DNA of 64,000 nt from Haloplanus sp. GDY1 (GCF_023703775.1 NZ_CP098514.1:2453998-2517997); one strand, 5' to 3'; numbered from the stretch's first letter, positions 24,903 through 33,183 are shown. Notes: generated by a model not told the origin, from the letters alone. A program made the numbers and translations.

Positions 24903-25163
24903 CGACCGCGCCTCGACCGTCGGATCGATCCCCGCGGCGTCGAGGTCGACCCGGACCCGCTCGCGGAGCGGGTCGGGCACCGTCTCCCGCCCGACCGGCA
25001 CCGCCGTCTCCCCGTCGCCTTTCACCTTCCAGTAGAGGACGCAGTCGCTCGGGGCGTAGTACTCGACGGCGTATCGCTCCCCTTCGCCGTGGTAGTGGAC
25101 CCGGGCCGCGAACCCCTCGGCGTGCCACCCCTCGCGGTCGGCGAGCGCGTCGACTCCGGTCAT
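24897..25163 (-). CDS. Small conserved haloarchaeal protein
   Basis: 88 residues, probably a beta-rich single domain with several aromatic strands ([18 protein letters not shown]). No motif is recognised. Its ATG overlaps the stop of the DUF192 lipoprotein gene by 4 bp (ATGA), which shows translational coupling. Confidence 0.7.
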   Translation of the reverse strand: MTGVDALADREGWHAEGFAARVHYHGEGERYAVEYYAPSDCVLYWKVKGDGETAVPVGRETVPDPLRERVRVDLDAAGIDPTVEARSL

Positions 25164-25699
25164 CGATCCTCGATCCGCAGTCGGTCGCCCACGTCGACGC
25201 CCGTTCGGTTCGTGTAACCCATCGGTACCTCCAGGACGTACTTCGACCGCCCGGCGTACTCCGTCAGGTCGCCGTCGGACTCCAGCGGCGCGTGATGGAT
25301 CGTCGTGACGGTGCCGTTCGCCGCCACGAACACCATATCGAGCGGGAAGTCCATGTCCCGCATCACGTAGGCGTGGCGCGCCTCGTCGTCGTGGACGAAC
25401 AGCATCCCCTGACCGGGTTCGAGCGCCGTGGTGTCGCTCAGTCCGACGTAGCGTTTGGGAAACGTGTCGGCCACCCAGACGTCCACCGCCGCCAGCCGCG
25501 TGCCGTTCTCGTCGACGAGGTAGACCGTCGTCGTCTCGTAGCTACTCCCGGGCGTCGACACCGGCGTCGACGCGCGCTCGTCGGTCGCGGTGGTCGTGTC
25601 CGTGGCCGTCGGGTCCGGGCCACCCCCCGCTCCCGCACAGCCAGCGACGGTGACGAGGGCGAGGAGGCCGACGGCGAGCAGCGTCGCACGGCGGGACAT
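25160..25699 (-). CDS. DUF192 lipoprotein
   Basis: 179 residues. A signal peptide with lipobox VAGC is followed by a Thr/Ser-rich linker (about 25-50) and a DUF192 domain: RYVGLSDTTALEPGQGMLFVHDDE, the MRDMDFPLDMVFV core and the C-terminal VLEVPMGYTNRTGV. DUF192 proteins are small extracytoplasmic domains of unknown function. It is the first gene of a two-gene operon with the 88-residue protein. Confidence 0.87.
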   Translation of the reverse strand: MSRRATLLAVGLLALVTVAGCAGAGGGPDPTATDTTTATDERASTPVSTPGSSYETTTVYLVDENGTRLAAVDVWVADTFPKRYVGLSDTTALEPGQGMLFVHDDEARHAYVMRDMDFPLDMVFVAANGTVTTIHHAPLESDGDLTEYAGRSKYVLEVPMGYTNRTGVDVGDRLRIEDR

Positions 25700-25784
25700 A
25701 GTGGACGAATCGGCCGCGCCGGGGTAAGCGTTTCGCGGCCGGAGACAGAAACCGTTATTCGGCCGGGGAACGGTGTCCCGACGA

Positions 25785-25858
25785 GGGCTCGTGGTCTAGT
25801 TGGTTATGACGCGGCCTTTACAAGGCCGAAATCGGTGGTTCGAATCCGCCCGAGCCCA
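25785..25858 (+). tRNA. tRNA-Val (UAC)
   Basis: A 74-nt cloverleaf: acceptor GGGCTCG/CGAGCCC, anticodon stem CGGCC/GGCCG around TTTACAA, T stem GGTGG/CCGCC, discriminator A at 25858. The anticodon TAC reads GUA and GUG valine codons. No intron is seen. A 38-bp segment starting in its T-arm is repeated downstream. Confidence 0.93.
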
Positions 25859-26006
25859 CTCGGATTTTGCGACGAGTCGAACGGCGAGTCGCACATCCGC
25901 GACGGGAGGACGGTTCGAACCAGACGAGTCGCGCGCAGCGAACGCAGTGAGCGAGCACGTCTCGGCGAGGTTCGAATCCGCCCGAGCCCACTCGGATTTT
26001 GCGACG
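25837..26006. repeat. 38-bp direct repeat of the tRNA-Val 3' end
   Basis: Bases 25837-25874 and 25969-26006 are identical: the tRNA T-loop side, acceptor arm and 16 bp of 3' flank. Between the copies lies degraded sequence that again contains T-arm-like GGTTCGAACC and a low-complexity GCAGCGAACGCAGTGAGCGAGC stretch. Many spurious reading frames here are explained by these repeats. Confidence 0.85.
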
Positions 26007-26045
26007 GGCCGACCGGCGCGGGTCGAATTCCGTCCGTGGACACCC

Positions 26046-26390
26046 TCACGCCGCCCGCGCCGTCGCCTCGGCCTCCTCGGTGCCCTCGGGGACGTCCACG
26101 GAGAACGTCACCCGCTTTCGCTCGTCGGCCTCCATGTTCGTCGTCTGCGTCTCGTCGAGGAGGACGGTCCCCTCGCCGTCGAGGAGTTCCAGCGTCACCT
26201 CGACGTCGCCGGCGGCGCCGTCGTTCTGCACGACGACGAAGACGTCCGTCTCGCCGAACAGGGCGTCGATGCCGCCATCGATCTCCGTCTCGACGACGGT
26301 CGGATCCGGCGACGAGAGGGCCCCACAGCCCGCGATCCCCGTCAGCAGCGCGACGCCGAGCCCCCCGACGACGGTCCGTCTGGTGTGCAT
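26046..26390 (-). CDS. Tat-type lipoprotein with a beta-sandwich-like domain
   Basis: 114 residues from the ATG at 26390 (MHTRRTVVGGLG), with a twin-arginine signal and lipobox IAGC. The mature part alternates strands (VFVVVQNDGAAGDVEVTLELL, RVTFSVDVPEG) in the style of FxLYD/CARDB-like extracellular domains. Function unknown. It is the downstream member of a pair with the 332-residue lipoprotein, 95 bp apart. Confidence 0.7.
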   Translation of the reverse strand: MHTRRTVVGGLGVALLTGIAGCGALSSPDPTVVETEIDGGIDALFGETDVFVVVQNDGAAGDVEVTLELLDGEGTVLLDETQTTNMEADERKRVTFSVDVPEGTEEAEATARAA

Positions 26391-26485
26391 GGGTGGGCGT
26401 TGTCGACAGGCGGATAAGGGCCTTCTGGCCCCCGTGGCTCCCGCGACCGTCCGGCGAGCGCCGGTATCGACCGCCACGCCCCGTC

Positions 26486-27484
26486 TCACAGCAGCCGGAT
26501 CAGCGAGTTCTCCACCTCGCCGGCGACGGTGACGAGGCGGCCCTCGCGGCGGAACTCCTCGATGGGCTGGCCGGCGTGGCGCGTTCGGATCTCCTCCTCG
26601 ACGGCCGCCCGGTCTATCGCCGCGTCCGGCGGGAGGACGTACGCCCGCTCGGCCCACGAGGTCGACTCCCGAACGTCGAGCCGTCGCCCCGTCGCGACGG
26701 CCGAACTCAGGGGGTAGTCCTCCGCGGCGGGTTCGAGTTCCCGCCCCGTGACGTAGTCGGCCGTGCCGAACCCCTCGACGAGGGCCGCCAGCGCCTCGTC
26801 CTCGTCGGTGCGGACGGCGCCGCGTCGGTGCTGGTCGAGCGCCGACGCCAGGGGCGCCGTCGCCGACGCGTCGGCCCCGATGCTGACGAGGACGTCGGGG
26901 TGGAGGCCGACCACGCGAACCTGCCCCTCCGCGGTTCGGACGAGGCGCTGCACGCCGTCGACGGCGCCGTCGGCGTCGAAGCCCGCGGCGACGAGCGACT
27001 CCCGGAGCGCGCGGGGGTCGAACGAGCCGCCGGCGACCCGGTAGGACTCGCCGGCGACCCGGGAGTGGTTCACCGTGAGGACGGCGTCGATGGCGTCGAC
27101 CGGCACCTCGACCCCGAAGTACGACGCGGTCCGCTGGCGCCAGTACCGGTCCAGCGACGCCGCGAACGACTCGCTGGCGTCCGCCCGCACCGCCGACAGC
27201 GAGAGGTGGGTGAACTCGTAGGTGCCCGGCGTGGCTGGCGTGGGCGCGACCAGCCACGAACGGTAGGGCGAGAGCGAGCGGGTGCCGGTCTCCGGCGTGG
27301 GGCGTGGCGTGGCCGTCTCGGTCGCCGTGGCGGTTCGCGTCGCCGACTCGGTGGCCGTCGCCACCGGCGTCGCCGGCCCGGTGGCCGTCGCCGCCGAGGA
27401 CCCGGACTCCGAACAGCCGGCGAGACCGCTCGCGGCGGCCGTGAGCGCCCCGAGGGCGCCGCGGAGGTACTCGCGCCGGTGCAT
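26486..27484 (-). CDS. Tat-type lipoprotein, function unknown
   Basis: 332 residues. The MHRREYLRGALG signal and lipobox LAGC are followed by an extended Thr/Ala/Pro linker (residues 27-65) of the type often O-glycosylated on haloarchaeal surface proteins. The remainder looks like two related alpha/beta segments (around FGVEVPVDAIDAVL and YVLPPDAAIDRAAVEEEI). No family is recognised. It lies divergent from ffh. Confidence 0.7.
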   Translation of the reverse strand: MHRREYLRGALGALTAAASGLAGCSESGSSAATATGPATPVATATESATRTATATETATPRPTPETGTRSLSPYRSWLVAPTPATPGTYEFTHLSLSAVRADASESFAASLDRYWRQRTASYFGVEVPVDAIDAVLTVNHSRVAGESYRVAGGSFDPRALRESLVAAGFDADGAVDGVQRLVRTAEGQVRVVGLHPDVLVSIGADASATAPLASALDQHRRGAVRTDEDEALAALVEGFGTADYVTGRELEPAAEDYPLSSAVATGRRLDVRESTSWAERAYVLPPDAAIDRAAVEEEIRTRHAGQPIEEFRREGRLVTVAGEVENSLIRLL

Positions 27485-27558
27485 CGCCCCGCGTTGGGAC
27501 CCGGGGGACTTATACTCGTTCCCGGTGCCGGCGAGCGGCCGCCTCCGCCGTGAACAAA

Positions 27559-27567
27559 GCCTTTACC
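27559..27567 (+). promoter_or_regulatory. Probable TATA box of ffh
   Basis: GCCTTTACC lies 25-33 bp before the ATG at 27592 with an A-rich AACAA just upstream; the spacing predicts a leaderless mRNA. Confidence 0.4.
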
Positions 27568-27591
27568 GGCGCCGGCGCGTAGCGAGGGCCA

Positions 27592-28989
27592 ATGGTACTC
27601 GACAATCTCGGGAGTTCCCTCCGCGGCACCCTCTCGAAACTCCAGGGGAAGTCCCGCCTCGACGAGGACGACGTCCAAGAGGTCGTCAAGGAGATCCAGC
27701 GCTCCTTGCTCCAGGCCGACGTGGACGTCGACCTCGTGATGGACCTCTCGGAGTCGATCGAGACGCGTGCGCTGGAGGAGGAGCCGCCCGGGGGAACCTC
27801 CGCCCGGGATCACGTCCTGAAGATCGTCTACGAGGAACTGGTCGACCTGATCGGCGAGTCCACGGAGCTGCCGCTGGAGCCGCAGACGATCCTGCTGGCC
27901 GGCCTCCAGGGCTCGGGCAAGACCACCTCCGCCGCGAAGATGGCGTGGTGGTTCTCGAAGAAGGGGCTCCGCCCGGCGGTCATCCAGACCGACACGTTCC
28001 GCCCCGGCGCGTACGATCAGGCCGAGCAGATGGCGGATCGCGCCGAGGTGGAGTTCTACGGCGACCCCGAGTCGGACGATCCGGTCGAAATCGCTCGCGA
28101 GGGGCTGGACGCGACCGCCGACGCCGACGTCCACATCGTCGACACGGCGGGTCGGCACGCCCTCGAGGACGACCTGATCGACGAGATCGAGGAGATCGAG
28201 TCGGCGGTCGACCCCGACCGGTCGCTGCTCGTCCTCGACGCGGCCATCGGACAGGGGGCGAAAGAGCAGGCCCGGCAGTTCGACGACTCCGTCGGCATCG
28301 ACGGCGTGGTCATCACGAAACTCGACGGGACGGCGAAGGGCGGTGGGGCGCTCACCGCGGTCAACGAGACGGACTCCTCGATCGCCTTCCTCGGCACCGG
28401 CGAGACGGTGCAGGACATCGAGCGCTTCGAGCCCGACGGCTTCATCTCCCGGCTGCTGGGGATGGGCGACCTCAAACAGCTCTCGGAGCGCGTCGAGCGG
28501 GCGATGGCCGAGACGGGCGAGGAGGACGACGACTGGGACCCGCAGGACATCATGGAGGGTTCCTTCACGCTGAAGGACATGCAAAAGCAGATGGAGGCGA
28601 TGAACAACATGGGTCCGCTGGATCAGGTGATGGACATGATCCCCGGTATGGGTGGCGGGCTGATGGACCAGTTGCCCGACGACGCCATGGACGTGACCCA
28701 GGAGCGGATGCGGACCTTCGACGTGGCGATGGACTCCATGACCGACGAGGAACTGGAGAACCCCCGCGTCATCGGTCAGGAGCGCGTCGAGCGCATCTCC
28801 CGCGGTGCCGGCGTCCCCGAGGAGTCGATCCGCGAACTGCTGGAACAGCACAGGATGATGGAGCGCACCATCAAGCAGTTCCAGGGGATGGGCGACGGCG
28901 ACATGCAGCGCATGATGAAGAAACTCCAGCAGGGCGACGGCGGCGGTGGCGGCATGGGCGGTATGGGCGGCATGGGTCCGTTCGGCTGA
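27592..28989 (+). CDS. ffh: Signal recognition particle GTPase SRP54 (Ffh)
   Basis: 465 residues: N domain (1-90), G domain with P-loop GLQGSGKTT (104-112), DTAGRH and [10 protein letters not shown], then the Met-rich M domain (about 300-435) that binds 7S RNA and signal peptides, ending in Gly-Gly-Met repeats. It targets nascent membrane proteins to the translocon with FtsY. Length and order are standard for archaeal SRP54. It is a single gene followed by a 178-bp gap. Confidence 0.96.
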   Translation: MVLDNLGSSLRGTLSKLQGKSRLDEDDVQEVVKEIQRSLLQADVDVDLVMDLSESIETRALEEEPPGGTSARDHVLKIVYEELVDLIGESTELPLEPQTILLAGLQGSGKTTSAAKMAWWFSKKGLRPAVIQTDTFRPGAYDQAEQMADRAEVEFYGDPESDDPVEIAREGLDATADADVHIVDTAGRHALEDDLIDEIEEIESAVDPDRSLLVLDAAIGQGAKEQARQFDDSVGIDGVVITKLDGTAKGGGALTAVNETDSSIAFLGTGETVQDIERFEPDGFISRLLGMGDLKQLSERVERAMAETGEEDDDWDPQDIMEGSFTLKDMQKQMEAMNNMGPLDQVMDMIPGMGGGLMDQLPDDAMDVTQERMRTFDVAMDSMTDEELENPRVIGQERVERISRGAGVPEESIRELLEQHRMMERTIKQFQGMGDGDMQRMMKKLQQGDGGGGGMGGMGGMGPFG

Positions 28990-29167
28990 CGCTCCGCCCC
29001 CGCGGTGTCCGGCTCCGCCGGCACGCCGCGTTCCGACACCTCTCGCACGCGTCCGGCGGCTCCCACACCGAACTCCGAGCGCCGTTCTCGGCGCCGCCGT
29101 GGCCGTCGCTCTCGCGGCCACGCGGTAGCCCCCCGACTTTTCATCCCGGCCCGCCTTGACACCGACG

Positions 29168-29749
29168 ATGACCGTCCGCGAGGTCGCCGTCGAGGCCTAC
29201 CGCGAGGCGCTTCCGGCGCTCGGCGCCAGCCTCGTCGGCGGCCTCCTCGCCGGGGTCGTCCTCGGCGGGATGCGCGCCGACCTCCGTGCCGTCGAGGGGT
29301 TGCTCGTCCTCGTGCCCGCGCTGTTGGCCACCCGCGGCAACGTCTACGGCTCGCTCGGCGCGCGCCTGGCGACCGGCCTCCACCAGGGGCTGATCGAACC
29401 CCGTGTTCGCGCCGGCGACCCGCGCCTCCGGGCGGCCGCGGCGGCCGCGCTCGTCAACGGCATCTTCACCTCGCTGTTCGCGGCGACGGCCGTCTTCGCC
29501 ATCCTCTCGACGTTCGGGATGCCCGTCGCCGCGCTCGGCCGCCTCCTCGGCATCGCCCTCGTGGCCGGCCTGCTCTCGGGCGCCACGCTCGTCGCCGTCG
29601 TCGTCACCGTCGTCTTCGCCGGCTACCGCCGGGGCCACAACCCCGACACCCTCGTCGGGCCCCTCGTCACGACCACCGGCGACGTGTTCGGCGTCCTCTT
29701 TCTCCTGATCGCGGTGCGAACCGTCGCGCTCGTCCTCGGGGGTGCCTGA
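29168..29749 (+). CDS. MgtE-type integral membrane domain protein, first half of a pair
   Basis: 193 residues with about five helices and the MgtE membrane-domain signature (ALLATRGNVYGSLGARLATGLHQG; later TTTGDVFGVLFLLI). There is no cytoplasmic N domain or CBS pair. Together with the next gene it probably forms the pore unit of a divalent cation (Mg2+) transporter. The stop TGA is followed directly by the GTG of the partner gene. Confidence 0.85.
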   Translation: MTVREVAVEAYREALPALGASLVGGLLAGVVLGGMRADLRAVEGLLVLVPALLATRGNVYGSLGARLATGLHQGLIEPRVRAGDPRLRAAAAAALVNGIFTSLFAATAVFAILSTFGMPVAALGRLLGIALVAGLLSGATLVAVVVTVVFAGYRRGHNPDTLVGPLVTTTGDVFGVLFLLIAVRTVALVLGGA

Positions 29750-30313
29750 GTGGCGACCGACTGGACCGTCCGCGCCATCACGCGGGCGATGCTCCCCGTG
29801 CTCCTCCTCCTGACCCTCGTCGAACTCGGCAGCGGGCTCGTGCTGGGGAGCTTCGAGGACACCCTGCTCCGCCACCCCTCGCTGCTCGTCCTCGTCCCCG
29901 TCACCATCGGCACCGCTGGGAACCTGGGGAGCGTCCTCGCGGCCCGCCTCTCGACTGCCTTCCACCTCGGGACGCTCTCCTTCTCGCCGGCCGACGAGAC
30001 GCTCGCGGGCAACGCCGTCGCCACCGTCGCGCTCGCCGCCTCCATCTTCCCGCTCGTCGGCCTCGGTGCGTGGGGGCTGAGCGCGCTCACCGGATCGACC
30101 GACCTCTCGCCGTGGACCGTCCTCGCCGTCTCGATGGCCAGCGGCCTCTCGCTCGCGCTGCTCGCCGTCGTCGTCACCGTCGTCGCCACCTACGCCGCGT
30201 ACCGCCTCGAACTCGACCCCGACGACGTGGTGATCCCCGTCGTCACCAACACCTGCGACGTCCTCGGCGTGGTGCTTCTCTACCTCTCGGTTCTGCTGTT
30301 CGTCCCACCCTGA
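29750..30313 (+). CDS. MgtE-type integral membrane domain protein, second half of a pair
   Basis: 187 residues, homologous in layout to the preceding protein: TIGTAGNLGSVLAARLSTAFHLG corresponds to the first partner's ATRGNVYGS segment, and VTNTCDVLGVVLLY to its TTTGDVFG segment. The GTG start at 29750 touches the previous stop codon. A bacterial MgtE chain has one such domain and dimerises; here two diverged half-genes are coupled, suggesting an obligate heterodimer. Confidence 0.85.
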   Translation: MATDWTVRAITRAMLPVLLLLTLVELGSGLVLGSFEDTLLRHPSLLVLVPVTIGTAGNLGSVLAARLSTAFHLGTLSFSPADETLAGNAVATVALAASIFPLVGLGAWGLSALTGSTDLSPWTVLAVSMASGLSLALLAVVVTVVATYAAYRLELDPDDVVIPVVTNTCDVLGVVLLYLSVLLFVPP

Positions 30314-30314
30314 C

Positions 30315-30689
30315 TCAGACGACCCGAACCGTCCGCTCGCGGGGGCCGTCACACTCCACGAACAGGACGGACTGCCACCGGCCGAGCGCGAGGGACCCGC
30401 CGTCGACCGGTATCGTCGCCGACGGTCCGAGCAGGAGCGCCCGCAGGTGCGCGTCGGCGTTGCCGTCCAGTCGGTCGTGCTCCCACCCCTCGTCCGGAAC
30501 CAGGTCCGACAGGAACGTCTCCACGTCCTCCAACAGCCGGGATTCGGCCTCGTTGATCGCGACGCCCGCGGTGGTGTGCTCGACGAAGACGGTGACGGTG
30601 CCGTCGGCGTCCGCGGGAACCGCGGCGGCGACCCGGTCGGTCACGTCCACGACGTCGAGGCGGGCGTCGGTCGAGACGGTGAACTCCAT
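30315..30689 (-). CDS. YjbQ/UPF0047 family protein
   Basis: 124 residues covering the whole UPF0047 fold: FVEHTTAGVAINE (catalytic-site His), HDRLDGNADAHLRALLLG, and GRWQSVLFVECDGPRERTV. YjbQ proteins have weak thiamine-phosphate-synthase activity and their real role is unsettled. The ATG at 30689 gives a domain that begins at the first strand. It is convergent with the MgtE pair. Confidence 0.87.
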   Translation of the reverse strand: MEFTVSTDARLDVVDVTDRVAAAVPADADGTVTVFVEHTTAGVAINEAESRLLEDVETFLSDLVPDEGWEHDRLDGNADAHLRALLLGPSATIPVDGGSLALGRWQSVLFVECDGPRERTVRVV

Positions 30690-30781
30690 GCGCCGCGTTG
30701 GGCGCGCGCACCGAAAACGTCCCGCCCGTGACGTGTCACCGCAGGCCAAGTTATTCGGTACCACGACACGTACGCCGACCC

Positions 30782-31297
30782 ATGGCCGACAGCCGCGAGT
30801 ACGAGTTCGAGGGGCACCGACCCGACATCGACCCGGACGCCCGCGTCAGTCACGAGGCGACGCTCGTGGGCGACGTGCGCGTCGGCGCCGACGCGAGCGT
30901 CTGGCCCGGGGTGGTCCTCCGGGGCGACGTGGGGCCGGTCGAGGTCGGGCGGGAGTCACACGTCGGCGACAACGCCGTCCTGCACGCCTCGACGGTCGGC
31001 GACCGGGTGATGGTCGGCCACGGCGCCATCCTCAACGAGTCGGTCGTCGGCGACGGCGTCCTCGTCGGGTTCAACACGACGGTCAACGCCGAGGTGACCG
31101 TCGGGGACCGCTGTATCGTCGCCTCCGGGACGGTCGTTCCCGAGGGGTACGACATCCCGTCGGAGTCGTTCGTCCGGGGCGTGCCCGCGACGGCGACGCC
31201 GCTCTCCGAGACGACCATCGACGCCGACTCCATCTTCGAGGAGTACAGCACCGGGGAGTACACCGGACTCGCCGCGCGCCACACCGATCTCTTTTAG
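30782..31297 (+). CDS. Gamma-carbonic-anhydrase-like left-handed beta-helix protein
   Basis: 171 residues forming a left-handed beta-helix of hexapeptide turns (DVRVGADASVWPGVVLRGDV, VGDGVLVGFNTTVNA). The RGD-type R47/D49 pair and two of the three zinc ligands (H68 in AVLHAS, H80 in MVGHGA) are present, but the third, expected five residues after H80, is N85 (GHGAILNES). Carbonic anhydrase activity is therefore doubtful; a binding or acyltransferase-like role is possible. Single gene, divergent from the YjbQ gene. Confidence 0.8.
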   Translation: MADSREYEFEGHRPDIDPDARVSHEATLVGDVRVGADASVWPGVVLRGDVGPVEVGRESHVGDNAVLHASTVGDRVMVGHGAILNESVVGDGVLVGFNTTVNAEVTVGDRCIVASGTVVPEGYDIPSESFVRGVPATATPLSETTIDADSIFEEYSTGEYTGLAARHTDLF

Positions 31298-31303
31298 CTG
31301 AAT

Positions 31304-31714
31304 TCACTCGGGCCGAACGGGGTTTCCGTCCTCGGTCGGCGGCGCGACGTGGTCGACGAACGCCTCCACGTCGGGGTCGTGGACCGTCACCTCCACCTCG
31401 ATGTCGCCGAGTTCGGCCGGGTTGCCGACGGCGAAGTTGACGACGCCCTCGAACGCCGCCTGCTTCTTCAGCGCGAACGCGAAGCCGTCGGCGTCCGCCC
31501 GGGCGAAGAACTGCTTGCGGGCGGTGTCGAGGATCTCCTGTTCGTGGAGTCGCTCCGAGAACCGCTCCATCGAGTGGGCCTCGGCGACCAGTCGCCCCGG
31601 TTCCGACTCGATGTCGGCGTTCGGGAACAGGTTCCGCACCGCGTCGGCGACCCGGTCCGTCACCTCGGTGTCGCGGACGGGCGCGACCACCCGCACGTCG
31701 ATCCGGTGGATCAT
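31304..31714 (-). CDS. RNA-binding protein, DUF54/COG1325 (exosome-associated type)
   Basis: 136 residues. The fold begins IHRIDVRVVAPVRDTEV and contains AEAHSMERFSERLHEQEILDTARKQF, characteristic of the archaeal DUF54 proteins associated with RNA binding and the exosome superoperon. The ATG at 31714 overlaps the stop of the upstream kinase-like gene by 4 bp (31711-31714), so they are coupled. Confidence 0.83.
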   Translation of the reverse strand: MIHRIDVRVVAPVRDTEVTDRVADAVRNLFPNADIESEPGRLVAEAHSMERFSERLHEQEILDTARKQFFARADADGFAFALKKQAAFEGVVNFAVGNPAELGDIEVEVTVHDPDVEAFVDHVAPPTEDGNPVRPE

Positions 31715-32262
31715 GGCTCGGCCTCCACGGCCAGCAGGTCGCGGATCCGCTCCCGGAACGCCGCCAGCGATCCCGTGTTCTCGACGGTCACGTCCGCCCG
31801 GTCCATCACCTCGCCCATGCCGAAGCCGAGTTCCCGCCGCTCGCGTTCGCGGAGCGACTCGCGGTCCAGGTCGGTGTCGTCGCGCCCCCGGTCGGCCAGC
31901 CGGGCCGCCCGGGTCTCGAACGGTGCCTCGATGCTCACGAGGAGGAAGTCGTCGCCGAACGCCTCCTCGAAGCGCTCGGCCTCGACCGGCGAGCGCAGGC
32001 CGTCGATCAGCACCGTCTCCGCGCCGTCGAGGGCGTCCTCGATCAGCGGGAGCGATCGCTCGGCGATGGCCGCCTCGCCCTCCTCCTCGCGGAGCGCCTG
32101 TGCCACCGCGCCGTGGTGTTCGGCCGGGTCGACCCCCCGGTCGCGACACGCCCGCCGGATCACGTCGCCCATCGTGACGACCGGCACGCCCGCCTCGCGC
32201 GCGACCGCGGCGGCCTCGCCCTTGCCACTGCCGGGAAGCCCCACGGTGCCGAGTACCTTCAT
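31711..32262 (-). CDS. UPF0200 nucleotide-kinase-like P-loop protein
   Basis: 183 residues with P-loop GLPGSGKGE at residues 8-16, an adenylate-kinase-like MGDVIRRACRDRG lid region and DGLRSPVEAERF, typical of UPF0200. It probably phosphorylates a nucleotide or cofactor precursor; the substrate is unproven. It is the first gene of the operon with the DUF54 protein, an association seen in other archaea. Confidence 0.82.
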   Translation of the reverse strand: MKVLGTVGLPGSGKGEAAAVAREAGVPVVTMGDVIRRACRDRGVDPAEHHGAVAQALREEEGEAAIAERSLPLIEDALDGAETVLIDGLRSPVEAERFEEAFGDDFLLVSIEAPFETRAARLADRGRDDTDLDRESLRERERRELGFGMGEVMDRADVTVENTGSLAAFRERIRDLLAVEAEP

Positions 32263-32352
32263 CGACCGTCCGTACCCGCCTCGTGGCCTTATACCCTGTC
32301 GTGTCGCCCCGACGAACGCGGGGTTTTTCGCCGCTCCACGCCTCGGCTCTGT

Positions 32353-32730
32353 ATGACCCAACGCTCCCTCCTCACCCGCGCGCTGTGGTTCGTCGTCGTC
32401 GGCTGGTGGGCCACGCCCGCCGTCGTCAACGTCGCCTGGCTGCTCTGTGGCACCGTCGTCGGTGCTCCCATCGGCGTCAAACTGATCAACCTCGTTCCGA
32501 CGGTGCTGACCCTGAAGGAGCCGCGGTCGCTCGGCGACCCCTCGGCCGCCCGGGGCCAGCGCTCCCTCGCCGTTCGCGCCCTCTATTTCGTCTTCGTGGG
32601 CTGGTGGTTCGGCTGGCTCTGGGCGAACGTCGCGAGCTTCCTCGCGGTCACCATCGTCGGTCTGCCGCTCGCGATTCCGATGTTCGACCGCCTACCGCTC
32701 GTGACGTCGCTGTACCGGTTCGACGGGTGA
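32353..32730 (+). CDS. YccF-like membrane protein
   Basis: 125 residues holding two similar halves, each with the phrase RALWFV(V/F)VGWW followed by a helix pair, as in the YccF (DUF307) family. About four transmembrane helices are expected. Function unknown. The ATG at 32353 precedes the first helix by eight residues. Confidence 0.8.
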   Translation: MTQRSLLTRALWFVVVGWWATPAVVNVAWLLCGTVVGAPIGVKLINLVPTVLTLKEPRSLGDPSAARGQRSLAVRALYFVFVGWWFGWLWANVASFLAVTIVGLPLAIPMFDRLPLVTSLYRFDG

Positions 32731-32820
32731 GGGCATCGCCTGCCGACCCTCCGCGGCGCGGCTCCGAGCGATTTCGACGAGTCGAACGGTTTTTTGACTC
32801 CCCAGCCCTCTCGCCGACGA

Positions 32821-32918
32821 GGGCACGTAGCTCAGTCCGGATAGAGCGTCGGACTTCTAACTCCGAGCCCCCGGGGGAAGTCATCCGACGGTCGTGGGTT
32901 CAAATCCCATCGTGCCCG
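32821..32918 (+). tRNA. tRNA-Arg (UCU) with a 23-nt intron
   Basis: Acceptor GGGCACG/CGTGCCC, D stem GCTC/GAGC, anticodon stem TCGGA/TCCGA, T stem GTGGG/CCCAT, discriminator G at 32918. The anticodon TCT is at 32856-32858 with A37 at 32859 and position 38 at 32883; the 23 nt between (32860-32882) form the intron at the canonical 37/38 site and include a self-complementary CCCCCGGGGG core. The mature length is 75 nt. It reads AGA and AGG codons. Confidence 0.88.
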
Positions 32919-33183
32919 CTCACTCGTTTCACTCGTTCGCGGCCACGATGTAGTCCCACTCGCTCCCGTCAGTCGCTCGTGGGACTCCCATCGTGCCCGT
33001 GCCGCACCGCCGAGCGACAGCGAGGCGGTGCAAACTCCTGGTGGGATTTGAATCAGGGAGCGGCTTCGCCGCGACCGTGGTTCAAATCCCATCGTGCCCG
33101 CTCACTCGTTTCACTCGTTCGCGGCCACGATGTAGTCCCACTCGCTCCCGTCAGTCGCTCGCGGGACTCCCATCGTGTCCGTG
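32897..33183. repeat. 105-bp direct repeat starting in the tRNA-Arg(UCU) T-arm
   Basis: Bases 32897-33001 and 33079-33183 are identical except for two positions. Each starts with the tRNA T-arm and acceptor (GGTTCAAATCCCATCG) and runs on into flank. The first copy is the real tRNA end, the second a displaced duplicate. The copies are separated by a hairpin (33004-33031) and a third, inverted T-arm-like segment (GGGATTTGAATC near 33043). Confidence 0.88.
33004..33031. repeat. Hairpin with loop GAGCGACAGCGA (second occurrence)
   Basis: GCACCGCC (33004-33011) and GGCGGTGC (33024-33031) form an 8-bp perfect stem around GAGCGACAGCGA. The loop is identical to that at 16251-16262 while the stem sequence differs but stays complementary. 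Confidence 0.75.

Noticed and set aside
25800-26049. Small proteins with SQNPSGLGRIRT or GPAGFEPRS-type motifs near tRNA genes
   Set aside because: These peptides are translations of tRNA T-arm and acceptor sequence and its repeats, a well-known annotation artefact.
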